Part shown: piece after piece, positions 6,501-14,529 of the stretch | How the letters are laid out: every line of letters begins with the position of its first letter | Position numbering within the stretch: position 1 is the first letter of the stretch | Virus record (IMG/VR): IMGVR_UViG_3300022696_000039 | Coordinates: 1 to 41,594 of that record | Direction: 5' to 3' (one strand) | DNA from: a virus | DNA: 41,594 nt | Notes under the pieces: generated by a model | What the model was told of the DNA's origin: nothing | The model's input: only the letters and a program-made list of their open reading frames with translations | Databases searched by the model: none | Made by a program: the position numbers and the translations under genes

Positions 6501-9002
6501 TTATAGGGCATCGTCCCAAAAACCAATTAAGTTTATGTAATGATTGTCGCCTGAATTTGATGAAACTTGTTGCCTTCCAATAGTTCCGTCAAATGTAACC
6601 TTAAAAGAAAAGGCGATGTTATTTGCCGTTTGTTCCTCAATTAGATTCGTTCCTGTCGAATCCGATATTTGAAGAAATCCCCCCGTCCTAGCTGATACGT
6701 TATGGTCGGTTGTAATTATGGTTACATTATTTGGCAGTTGTAAATCACCAGTTCCAGCCCCATATGTCCATGTGATTGTCGTCCCTGCCCCAGTTGATGC
6801 AAGATTAATTCCTCCATAAGCTGGCGTTGCAACAGCGTTCCCGTTGTGTACGTTCGTGAATGTTGTATGCGATTTATGTTGTTTGAAAGCCAAAATAACA
6901 TCATTCGATGAAACACTATCCCCATTCCTTATCAACCCCAAATACACCCAACCGTTTGTTCCGAAATATCCGTTCAGCGTCGAAAAGTTGGCCTGCGTTG
7001 GAAGTGTCGTCGTCCCAACGATCACGAACTTCGATGTGTCGTCTGTCGTTTTGACCGCATAAAGGGCATACCATGTGTTGTTGGCTTCTGATTCGCCAGA
7101 CCTCAAACCGGAATCATGCGTGGCTGTTAAGGATGCCGTTGACGATATTCTGAATTGGCGGTATTGATCGGTTGAGGTCACATCCTCGGTAACACTTCTA
7201 ACATCCCCGTCTGGGAATATTATCTTCGTTTGGTTGGCAGTCCCTGTGTTGTTTTCGACATTCACATTTGCTGTGTCAACAAAGACAAGGACGGGCTTTT
7301 TGTAATTCGCATAATCAGGAACCACCGTCGCAGGGAATTCGGAATTGGAATCCAAGGCCAAAAGCGTATTCGCCGTTGGCGTGGAGCTGGCATCAATCCC
7401 GTCCACCGTGTCGGCATCGGTTGAAACCGTATTCACCGACCAGTAGAAAGAAACAAGATTCCCAGTTCCCAAGGCATAGCTGAATGTCACCGTATTGGCA
7501 TCGGTCTCCGTGTAATCAACCCCAGGGGTCAGCGTCACCCCTTCGTAGATCACCCGAAGGTTCTTGCCGTTGGCTGTGTAGCTTCCAACCAAATCAAAGA
7601 CCGTGGTCGAGCCGGAATAATTCCCCGTGGCTGTCCCGACGGTGTAGTTCTCTCGGTACTCAAGAGCAGACGAAGAACCGCCTCCGAGGTTAATAAATGC
7701 CCGAACATCTTTAATGTCGGCATCATTGATGACCACCGTCCCTGTCTCATCGACGGTCACTTCGGCTAAGACCTGCTTCCCGCTTGGATAAGAGGGAGCC
7801 GTCGGTGAGGCATCTTCTGTTCCTGTTGTGATCTCCAAGGTTCCGCTATCGTTAATCGTCAGAAGGTCGATGCGGGAATTGGCAGACACCGCCGAGAATG
7901 TCGGCGAGTTCCCGCCTGCATAAGTCACCGTTCCAGAGCTGTCCGATTTAACGTAATGCCCCGCACCGACCAAAACCGTATTGTCCGGCGTTCCCTGTTC
8001 GGTGGGCTTCAGCATATTGACATCGGTGTTCAGCGTTGAGATATCGGTATCGTTGCCGGATATCTGCGTCTGGATGGATGAGGTGGCCCCAGAGAGATAG
8101 CCGAGTTCGGTCGCTGTAACAGAAGAAACCTCGATCACCCCGCCCGAACTCGACTGCAAGGCCCGATCTGCGGTCAGAGAGGCCAGCTTTGAAAGCGTGA
8201 TTCCGGCAGACGAATTGACATCGGCATCAACAATAACATCCGACGAGATAGCCGTTGCCCCCAAATTGTCTATCGAAATATCTCCCGACATAGCCACAGC
8301 CGTCGGGACATTCCCCGCCGAGCCGACAATGATATTGGCCGAGGTGAGAGATTCCAATTTGCTCAAAGCGATTCCGGCTGACGAGTTGATGTCGGCGTTT
8401 AAGATTGAATCTGCCAAGTCGAGCTTTGAATAATCAATCCCCGCCGACGAGTTGATATCCGCATTGACGATGGAGTCGGCCAGATTCAAATACGAATAAG
8501 GGATTGTCCCAGAGGGCGTTGTTCTCCAGTCGGTTGTATTGCCGAGTGTCTTAAGGCGGTTGGCGATCATGTCCATCCTGTCCTCGATGGAGGTGGCCGT
8601 GGTGGTCGGGGATACGGTGTCGTCCAAATCGGCGGTGATAACATTCCGAAGGTCGTCCGATATCGCTTTGATTTCTTCGTTCTGCCGAATGCGGTTCCCA
8701 ACGTTGACACGATATTCCAACTCGGCTCCGTCGGAGTGGGCTGTGTTGTTTGAGTTATCAGCCCCCCTCGTCACCCCTGTCAAAGAGTTCAAAGTCTTGC
8801 CCGTGTAGTAAATGATCTCGTTGGTTCCGTCTGTGAAAGTGAGATACCCTTCGCCAGCCAGGGATGAGGTGTCGCCCGTCGGAATTGTCGTTACCGAATC
8901 GTTGATGTCGGCTGTGATCTCAACCTTTGTATTGTTCTTCGGGTCGAGAAGGCTTCCAGAGCCGGATAGAGTTGTTTCATTTGTTGGATATTGAGCAGTC
9001 AT
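6501..9002 (-). CDS. Large tail fibre protein (833 aa)
   Basis: The N-terminus (GSGSLLDPKNNTKVEITADINDS...YYTGKTLNSLTGVTRGAD) is a beta-rich module common at the attachment end of phage fibres. Residues ~165-285 contain tandem repeats of the type NADINSSAGI.LSKL, three or four times, a pattern widely seen in phage tail fibres. The middle has a GVTLTPGVDYTETDANTVTFS block as in fibre stalks. The last ~230 residues contain the module shared with the downstream 284-aa protein, then a unique tip. It is the longest gene of the window. Host recognition is the expected role. Confidence 0.8.
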   Translation of the reverse strand: MTAQYPTNETTLSGSGSLLDPKNNTKVEITADINDSVTTIPTGDTSSLAGEGYLTFTDGTNEIIYYTGKTLNSLTGVTRGADNSNNTAHSDGAELEYRVNVGNRIRQNEEIKAISDDLRNVITADLDDTVSPTTTATSIEDRMDMIANRLKTLGNTTDWRTTPSGTIPYSYLNLADSIVNADINSSAGIDYSKLDLADSILNADINSSAGIALSKLESLTSANIIVGSAGNVPTAVAMSGDISIDNLGATAISSDVIVDADVNSSAGITLSKLASLTADRALQSSSGGVIEVSSVTATELGYLSGATSSIQTQISGNDTDISTLNTDVNMLKPTEQGTPDNTVLVGAGHYVKSDSSGTVTYAGGNSPTFSAVSANSRIDLLTINDSGTLEITTGTEDASPTAPSYPSGKQVLAEVTVDETGTVVINDADIKDVRAFINLGGGSSSALEYRENYTVGTATGNYSGSTTVFDLVGSYTANGKNLRVIYEGVTLTPGVDYTETDANTVTFSYALGTGNLVSFYWSVNTVSTDADTVDGIDASSTPTANTLLALDSNSEFPATVVPDYANYKKPVLVFVDTANVNVENNTGTANQTKIIFPDGDVRSVTEDVTSTDQYRQFRISSTASLTATHDSGLRSGESEANNTWYALYAVKTTDDTSKFVIVGTTTLPTQANFSTLNGYFGTNGWVYLGLIRNGDSVSSNDVILAFKQHKSHTTFTNVHNGNAVATPAYGGINLASTGAGTTITWTYGAGTGDLQLPNNVTIITTDHNVSARTGGFLQISDSTGTNLIEEQTANNIAFSFKVTFDGTIGRQQVSSNSGDNHYINLIGFWDDAL

Positions 9003-9003
9003 T

Positions 9004-9759
9004 TTAGACCTCCTGTAAATTAAGCGTTCCCGTCAGCAAGTCCGGCCTTCCGGCTGTGAACATGGACATCAATGGGTCGTCTATAAATTGCACCTTCCAG
9101 ATATGTGGCATCGGTTTGTGCCAAGCCCCGTTGATGTAATTGCAGAGATAAAAAGTCTTTACCTCGACATGATACCGCCTAAATTCACTTAGCTGTTCGT
9201 GGCTTAAATATTGATTCCCCTGTAAGAGGAGCTTGATTGTTGACTTGGTGGTCAGGTATTCAGAGAGCAATTCTCCAAGCCTGTTGCGAGTCCTGCCTCT
9301 GTAAATGTTCCCAGGGATGACCGAATAAAGCGGGAACATATCGAAGTTGTACCTGTCCGTCGTTTCATTGGCATCAACAAGCGACCATTGTTCGTAGTCG
9401 AGTTCGATCTGATCTGTGGCCGATGTGTCCAGCCAGTAATGCCCGACTTCCGACCACGGGCTTGTATAGATGGAGCCGTTATATTCCCTGACTCGCCAGT
9501 ATCTTTTAGCGTCATCAACCTGGTTATCCGTGAAAGTGTAATTGGATACGCTGACCGTCGTGTCCACAAAGGTTGTCCGAAAATCCTCATAGAGAGAAAC
9601 CTGCAACTGATGGCTGACAGACGACGAATCGCCAGACCAGTCAAGCGTAATGGATGTGGTGTTGTAAAGAACAAAAATTTCTGGGGCCGGGTGATCGGTT
9701 ACAGCGACACCGTTCCAGGCTGTTGCGTTGTAGGCTGAACCATTAAAAGCGTATGTCAT
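9004..9759 (-). CDS. Putative distal tail protein with Fn3-like domain (251 aa)
   Basis: It follows the tape measure gene with a 4-base ATGA overlap, the position of distal tail proteins in siphoviruses. The N-terminal 110 residues look like a fibronectin type III fold: ITLDWSGDSSSVSHQLQVS, YTFTDNQVDDAKRYWRVREY and SPWSEVGHYW with typical W/Y spacing. The C-terminal half includes LLQGNQYLSHEQLSEFRRYHV and a KVQFIDDPL segment. The Fn3 reading rests on strand and aromatic pattern only. Confidence 0.7.
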   Translation of the reverse strand: MTYAFNGSAYNATAWNGVAVTDHPAPEIFVLYNTTSITLDWSGDSSSVSHQLQVSLYEDFRTTFVDTTVSVSNYTFTDNQVDDAKRYWRVREYNGSIYTSPWSEVGHYWLDTSATDQIELDYEQWSLVDANETTDRYNFDMFPLYSVIPGNIYRGRTRNRLGELLSEYLTTKSTIKLLLQGNQYLSHEQLSEFRRYHVEVKTFYLCNYINGAWHKPMPHIWKVQFIDDPLMSMFTAGRPDLLTGTLNLQEV

Positions 9760-11519
9760 GTTAAGGAACCTCTCTTTCTTTCAAATGGGCCGTTGGGATT
9801 TGATTGTGTCCACCGCCGGAGTTCCGGCACGATGCGACCTTTGATGAGCTGTTGCCATTTGCTTTGATCGCCCTCGATAAATTGGCCTGATATATTAACG
9901 GTGACATTCATTGAACCGCCGTCGGATTCCCCTCTGGCTTGCTCAACCAATGGCCCTGTGTTCATGGCATAGTTGCGGTTGCCTTTTGAGAAATGCTTAA
10001 CGGGAACAATGGCCTCCTCTCCGGCCTCCCCTGCAACATGGGTGATGCCAGACCGAAGCCCTGTGATCAAAGACGGCTCGGCTATGATACCGCCCGTCGC
10101 AAACCCGCCAAAGAATCTGTTGGCCGCACTAAATCCACCGCCAGCTCCTCCCGTCAATACCTGAAAAGCAATCCATTTGGCGATCATCTTGGCGATCTCC
10201 GCAATCACCGCCCTGGCGATATCCTTCCAGATGTTCTGGATGACATCGGCAAACTTCCGGCTCTCCATGATCATGTCGGCTACACCTTGGCCAAACTGGG
10301 CGAACATCTGATTGGCCGTGTCCATAGCAAAAGCCGTGTAATCGTATTGGGTTTCTTTTAAATATTCGGCCTTCTCTCTCTCGGCCTCCATCTGCTCGGC
10401 GTTTAATTTTTGCCATCGCTTCATTCGAACATCGGCAATTCGGGCCTGCTCCTGGTCGGCCTTATTGTCAGACTCGATCTTTTTCTTTGTGGTCTTGTCG
10501 ATCTCCTGACGCTTCTTTTCTTCTGTCTTTTTGGCGACTGTTCCGGATTCTTGGGATTTGTTTATAGTAGCCTGCCAACTATCAATCTGCCTGTTAAGAG
10601 AAGCCTTCACATCGTCAATATCGATCTTTAAAAGTTTGAAGATGGGGCCGAAGGCCAGCATACTGTTCGACATATCAAGGAGCCTTTCGGCAATACTTCT
10701 AACCGCCTCAAGCCCGACCCGTTTTAATGTTTCACCGAACCCGCCCCACATTTTCGTTTGATCCCTGATTAACTTGAGTGAGGTATCTAACTTTTCAATC
10801 CATGATGTGAGAACGGTGACAAGAGAGGTTCCCTCTCCAGCTATAAAACTTCCGATGGTTTCTTGAAGATCACCAAAGGCATTACCAAGAGCTTGCACTT
10901 GCCCAAGGGTTGTTTGCCTGACTGTTTCTGCCTGTCCTCCGAATAACTTGTTTATATTTTCAACAGCGCTAGACGCTCTCTCCGTTGATCCAGCAACTCC
11001 ATTAACCTCGATCCCATATCTGGTTAAAGCATTCGTTGTTGAACCAACCGATTTTGAAACAAGGTCGGCGGCGGCGTTAAGATCCATTCCCTTGGCTGTT
11101 GCTAAATCTAAAGTGGCCTTGGTTAAATCTTTAAGAGCCTGCCCTTCAAAACCAAAGGAAGCGATCAGGGATTGGGCGCCGATGATTGTTTCGTCTCCAA
11201 ACGTTGTTACCTTCTGGAGGGAAGACGCATAATCTTGAAGGTCTTTAGATGCCTCCTCACTAAAATTCCCTTGGTTCTTTAAGGATTGATTGAGCTTGGC
11301 GATAGCTTCTTCTTGGACACCGTAGGCGTGGATGACCTTGGCGACACCAGCCCCGACTCCGGCCATCGCTCCGGCAATAAGAGTTTTATTGTTGGAGATG
11401 AAGCTCTTGGTTCTTGAGCCAAATTTCTTTAAGCGATTTTCAGCACCTTTGAGATTGGTTTTAAATTTGTCGATCTTCGCCTGGACTTCAACAAATACTG
11501 TTCCCGCATCAGTTGCCAT
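9756..11519 (-). CDS. Tail tape measure protein (587 aa)
   Basis: The N-terminus (VFVEVQAKIDKFKTNLKGAENRLKKFG) is typical of tape measure proteins. It is followed by a Gly/Ala-rich hydrophobic segment near 46-62 and a long helical, Ala/Gln-rich body with the block AIAKLNQSLKNQGNFSEEA and later LIASFGFEG. A Lys/Glu/Gln-rich coiled coil lies around 330-390. A second hydrophobic patch (IARAVIAEIAKMIAKWIAF) is near 440-460. By the usual ~1.5 angstrom per residue rule the tail would be roughly 85-90 nm. It is preceded by the frameshifted tail chaperone genes and followed by distal tail genes. Confidence 0.93.
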   Translation of the reverse strand: MATDAGTVFVEVQAKIDKFKTNLKGAENRLKKFGSRTKSFISNNKTLIAGAMAGVGAGVAKVIHAYGVQEEAIAKLNQSLKNQGNFSEEASKDLQDYASSLQKVTTFGDETIIGAQSLIASFGFEGQALKDLTKATLDLATAKGMDLNAAADLVSKSVGSTTNALTRYGIEVNGVAGSTERASSAVENINKLFGGQAETVRQTTLGQVQALGNAFGDLQETIGSFIAGEGTSLVTVLTSWIEKLDTSLKLIRDQTKMWGGFGETLKRVGLEAVRSIAERLLDMSNSMLAFGPIFKLLKIDIDDVKASLNRQIDSWQATINKSQESGTVAKKTEEKKRQEIDKTTKKKIESDNKADQEQARIADVRMKRWQKLNAEQMEAEREKAEYLKETQYDYTAFAMDTANQMFAQFGQGVADMIMESRKFADVIQNIWKDIARAVIAEIAKMIAKWIAFQVLTGGAGGGFSAANRFFGGFATGGIIAEPSLITGLRSGITHVAGEAGEEAIVPVKHFSKGNRNYAMNTGPLVEQARGESDGGSMNVTVNISGQFIEGDQSKWQQLIKGRIVPELRRWTQSNPNGPFERKRGSLT

Positions 11520-11780
11520 TTACTTTCTCCTTTTGACCTTGCCACGCTTGACCCTCACTCCGGCAGTCCCAAGCTGTTGCGACAGAGGCTTGGAATCGGA
11601 TGGCTTCAAAATCCCTTTCAGTATCAACGACACAGGAGGAAGCTCTTTTATTTGTGCGATCAGTCCCGATATCAAGGGCCAGGTCAGCGAGTCGATCTCC
11701 GAAGTTGTCCATCCGTAACTAATGCCGAGCAAGTGATAAATAAAATATTCACTTAAGAAACCTGCGTCGGCTCCTCCTGT
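11520..11780 (-). CDS. Tail assembly chaperone, frameshifted extension (gpT-like)
   Basis: This frame has no well-placed start: only a TTG at 11732 without a ribosome binding site. It is open without stops back to the A7 run at 11780-11786 inside the upstream chaperone gene. A -1 slip there would append 86 residues (TGGADAGFLSEYF...) to give a ~224-residue fusion, as in lambda G-GT. It includes LGISYGWTTSEIDSLTWPL, a conserved-looking W-rich segment common in gpT-type extensions, and ends in a basic KRGKVKRRK tail. The tape measure ATG follows immediately. Confidence 0.8.
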   Translation of the reverse strand, partial: TGGADAGFLSEYFIYHLLGISYGWTTSEIDSLTWPLISGLIAQIKELPPVSLILKGILKPSDSKPLSQQLGTAGVRVKRGKVKRRK

Positions 11781-12193
11781 TTTTTTGCTTGGGCCGGATT
11801 TGTTTTTGTCAGCTCCTGGCCCTTCTGTCCTAAAAAATCTTGTAGCCCATTAATGACAATCATCTTCTCGACGATCTCCCTCATGTCCACGATTGACATA
11901 TTATCATCAACCCATTCCGGCGTAAGGAACGGATGTTCTTTTTTGCTGAACATTAACGGCATTATCTTGGGCAGATTTTCTTCAAAGATAATCGGGAACT
12001 GGAGAAAAATGCTTTGGTTGTCCATGTGAGAGAATTGGTCGATGGCGGTGAATACCACCTTCAGCAATTCCTTTAATCGTCCATAGGGGATTGGTTTAAG
12101 TTTAAGGGTCTCCCCCCCGATCTCCTTTTCAATGGACATACCTGGCTTTAGTTTTTGCTCTGTTGGCTTTGTGAGTTCTGGTGACTCAATCAT
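11753..12193 (-). CDS. Tail assembly chaperone (gpG-like)
   Basis: 146 residues, located between the tail tube region and the tape measure, where gpG-type chaperones sit. The fold is mostly helical, with segments KPIPYGRLKELLKVVFTAIDQF and DMREIVEKMIVINGLQDFLG. The C-terminal 20 residues are Gln/Lys/Glu-rich. A run of seven adenines in the phase A AAA AAA near the end would permit -1 slippage into the next frame. The start overlaps the methyltransferase stop (ATGA at 12193). Confidence 0.82.
   Translation of the reverse strand: MIESPELTKPTEQKLKPGMSIEKEIGGETLKLKPIPYGRLKELLKVVFTAIDQFSHMDNQSIFLQFPIIFEENLPKIMPLMFSKKEHPFLTPEWVDDNMSIVDMREIVEKMIVINGLQDFLGQKGQELTKTNPAQAKKQEEPTQVS
11780..11786 (-). 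promoter_or_regulatory. Programmed -1 frameshift site (A AAA AAA)
   Basis: On the minus strand the 0-frame reads GCA AAA AAA CAG, so seven adenines lie in the X XXY YYZ phase. After a -1 slip the frame continues ACA GGA GGA GCC with no stop until 11520. An AGGAGG immediately follows the slip site. The location nine codons before the chaperone stop and just ahead of the tape measure matches the conserved G/GT arrangement of long-tailed phages. Confidence 0.8.
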
Positions 12194-12726
12194 TTTTTGT
12201 CCCTCCGTTTTAGTATTCCAAGGCCGTTCCAGCCTTCGATTATTTGAAAATCCAATTTCTCCCTGACAGCGTAATAGCGACAGGCATCTCCCGCCCCTCT
12301 GTAAGTTGTGACATCATGAACAACAATCTGACCGTCCGAATTGAGCTTGGGCAAGTAGGTTCCGATCTCAAGGCTCACCTGCTCGTAGCTGTGAAGCGTG
12401 TCCAAAAAGATCAAATCAAACTGAAATGGATATCCCGCCTCCAATACCTTTGTCTCAATATCCTCAACATCGGTTGAATAAGCGTTTATAAAAGTCCAAT
12501 TGGGATGCCCAGAATAATGACGGCCACAGGCCTGGTTCTTATCCACAGAAAAGAGATGGCCGTCCGACCCCTCCACCCCAAGCAGGAGAGCCGTTGTGCT
12601 GTATCCGTCCCGCACTCCCAGCTCCAAGACCGAGCCGTAAGCATTCTTCATGAGATAGTCCATGTGGCCTTTGATATCAGACTCATGCTTGGACTTCTCT
12701 CTGTAATCCTTGCCGACATCAAACAT
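12190..12726 (-). CDS. SAM-dependent methyltransferase (Methyltransf_24/CmcI-like)
   Basis: 178 residues. Motif I is VLELGVRDGYSTTALLLG (33-50), an E.G...G glycine loop for S-adenosylmethionine. FDLIFLDTLHSYEQV (103-117) and GQIVVHDV (132-139) match the fDlifiDg.HsYe...G.iv.hD pattern of the CmcI/TylF/Methyltransf_24 sugar and small-molecule methyltransferases. No DNA or rRNA methyltransferase motif is seen. It is the last gene of a four-gene sugar cassette, coupled by TGATG to the GT2 gene and by ATGA to the tail chaperone. Methylation of an attached virion sugar is the natural inference. Confidence 0.85.
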   Translation of the reverse strand: MFDVGKDYREKSKHESDIKGHMDYLMKNAYGSVLELGVRDGYSTTALLLGVEGSDGHLFSVDKNQACGRHYSGHPNWTFINAYSTDVEDIETKVLEAGYPFQFDLIFLDTLHSYEQVSLEIGTYLPKLNSDGQIVVHDVTTYRGAGDACRYYAVREKLDFQIIEGWNGLGILKRRDKK

Positions 12727-13496
12727 CAGACCGCCACCTTCTTGTCAGTTTTAAGCTCTGGGAACTTATTAAAAAACCTTTGTCGATTCACGATAACCTG
12801 CTTATCTGCTAACATATCTTTTCGTCTTGTCGCCTTCCAAAAGTGATGGACATACACCGACCCCGTGATCAAGCTCCTCCATCCCGCCTTGTTCGCCCGA
12901 TAGCAGAAGTCCCTGTCCTCATAGCACCCGCCAGCATAGTCCTGATCGAATCCGTCCAACTGCTCAAAGACTTTTCTTTTGAACATCATGCAGAACCCGC
13001 TTACATAGTCGGCCACATACAGGTCTCGGTTCTTGGGCTTCTCCTGGGCTGGGATAGCGATGTTGGTGACAGGCCCAAGGATGCCCCACTTGTCGTTTGA
13101 GTTGATGATCTTGACCAGAGTCGAGAGCCAGCCAGGTTCGACAACCGTGTCAGAGTTCAGGATGAGGCCGTATTTGATATTGGGATTGCTCATCAGATAC
13201 CGCAGGCCGAGGTTCACTTCAGCCGAGAAGTTAAAGTCCTCCTGGTAATGGAGAACATTGATGGGGTGGTTCTTCTGGATTGACCGGAGATATGTTCTGG
13301 TGGACATGGAACTCATGTTATCCACAACGGTCAGCATATACGGATAATCGGTGAAAGACAGGACGGAGTGGAACGCTAACTTAAAGAATTTCAAGTTATC
13401 TCTCATTGGTATTACAATACCAACACTATTCGCCGGAGGGCTGTCCTTAGAGGGACTGATAGATGTCGGCCAATCGCCGTGCTGTGTTTCGGTCAC
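12726..13496 (-). CDS. Glycosyltransferase family 2
   Basis: 256 residues. The GT-A fold is evident: VGIVIPMRDN..FF..AFHSVL (25-46), VVDNMSS near 57, LNSDTVVEPGWL with the DxD-like NSDT (114-117), and the acidic catalytic block GGCYEDRDFCYRANKAGW (189-206) followed by VYVHHF. It resembles rhamnosyltransferase-like GT2 enzymes, which transfer sugars from nucleotide donors. The start is GTG at 13496, supported by AGGAGG six bases upstream. It overlaps the upstream GT gene by 50 bases. It belongs to the sugar cassette in the tail operon. Confidence 0.9.
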   Translation of the reverse strand: MTETQHGDWPTSISPSKDSPPANSVGIVIPMRDNLKFFKLAFHSVLSFTDYPYMLTVVDNMSSMSTRTYLRSIQKNHPINVLHYQEDFNFSAEVNLGLRYLMSNPNIKYGLILNSDTVVEPGWLSTLVKIINSNDKWGILGPVTNIAIPAQEKPKNRDLYVADYVSGFCMMFKRKVFEQLDGFDQDYAGGCYEDRDFCYRANKAGWRSLITGSVYVHHFWKATRRKDMLADKQVIVNRQRFFNKFPELKTDKKVAV

Positions 13497-14529
13497 TCCA
13501 GACCTCCTCTAAAAATTTGCGACCCTGCATCCCGATCTCTTTGGCATATTCGGGGTTGGCTACCAAGTCCATCAATGTGTCTTTCAACTCTGGAAGCGTC
13601 CTGGCGATCTGCCAGGGATGCGAGTCACCGATTCCCCAGAAGCGGTCAATGATGGCGAGGTTCTGATCATCCAATCCACAGATGACGGGCTTGCCAAGGG
13701 CGAACCCTTCCAAGCTCCCCAGGCCATAGTACCCTTGCATATGGTCAAAGATAACGTGGGCATGGCGTTTAATCCTCATGACCTTCTGAAAAGTCATGTC
13801 TTGAAGCGGGAAGTAATTGACAGGCTGGCTCCTGGCCACATAGCGAACCGCCTCCTCGATCTGGGCCACGTTCTTAAGGCTTGGGACGGATACGGTATGC
13901 GCCACGATGTATCTGGTCAGTCCTTTGGAATCGGTCAGCATCTTGTTTGTTCTACGTGGAACATAAAGAAGATCGTCCTGCGGTACGCAGTTCGGGAAGT
14001 ATTCAACCGAACAATGGGGCTTATAGAGAACCTCCAAGTCCGGCGTTGAGCAGAGAATCTTCCCGCCCCGCCCTTCCAAGTTCTTGCCGTTCTCAACAGG
14101 ATTGGCTCTCTCGTAAGGATGGCCGTGGATGTGATAAACGCATTTCTTTTTGTTTTTGGTATTTAAAAAATCTTTGATCTTCCAGGCTCGTCGCCTCGAT
14201 GATGTTAGCGGTAATTGAATTTCAAAATCTTCGGTGATCTTGTGAAAGTGGAGGATGTCGGCATCGAGTAGTAATTGCTCCAGCTCGTCATAGTAATCGT
14301 AAACCGTCCCGATGTCCTCTGGGTGTCCGAATACGTTTGGCTGGGAAGTGAAAATTCTGGCCTTCCAGTCTGTATGACGTTGTAATGCCTGACAGAGATT
14401 GTAGCCCGCCCCTGCTGGGTCTGTCGTCGTGATGTGGAGGGCCGTCGCCGTCTTTTTCGGAACGGTATCAAATCTGTCCACCTTCGGAACCTCCAGCTCC
14501 ACCCGATCTTTTTCAATAACGGCTTCCAT
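13447..14529 (-). CDS. Glycosyltransferase, GT4/GT-B-like
   Basis: About 360 residues. The C-terminal half has the GT-B signature region GLGSLEGFALGKPVICG (an E-containing sugar-nucleotide loop), then PELKDTLMDLVANPEYAKEIGMQGRKFLEE, the usual ending of family 4 enzymes. The N-terminal domain has LHITTTDPAGAGYNLCQALQ and KCVYHIHGHPYE. Proteins like this transfer sugar to acceptors such as peptides or glycans. The start at 14529 is chosen because GGGAGGA precedes it and because it reduces the overlap with the upstream gene; ATG at 14562 is possible. Confidence 0.88.
   Translation of the reverse strand: MEAVIEKDRVELEVPKVDRFDTVPKKTATALHITTTDPAGAGYNLCQALQRHTDWKARIFTSQPNVFGHPEDIGTVYDYYDELEQLLLDADILHFHKITEDFEIQLPLTSSRRRAWKIKDFLNTKNKKKCVYHIHGHPYERANPVENGKNLEGRGGKILCSTPDLEVLYKPHCSVEYFPNCVPQDDLLYVPRRTNKMLTDSKGLTRYIVAHTVSVPSLKNVAQIEEAVRYVARSQPVNYFPLQDMTFQKVMRIKRHAHVIFDHMQGYYGLGSLEGFALGKPVICGLDDQNLAIIDRFWGIGDSHPWQIARTLPELKDTLMDLVANPEYAKEIGMQGRKFLEEVWSDRNTARRLADIYQSL

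Noticed and set aside
9388-9738. Plus-strand frames over tail genes
   Set aside because: Antisense shadows without ribosome binding sites, in a region whose minus-strand frame is clearly coding.
13318-13326. Single TTATCCACA inside the GT2 gene
   Set aside because: Isolated, in coding sequence (VVDNMSS region), and not part of an array; likely chance.
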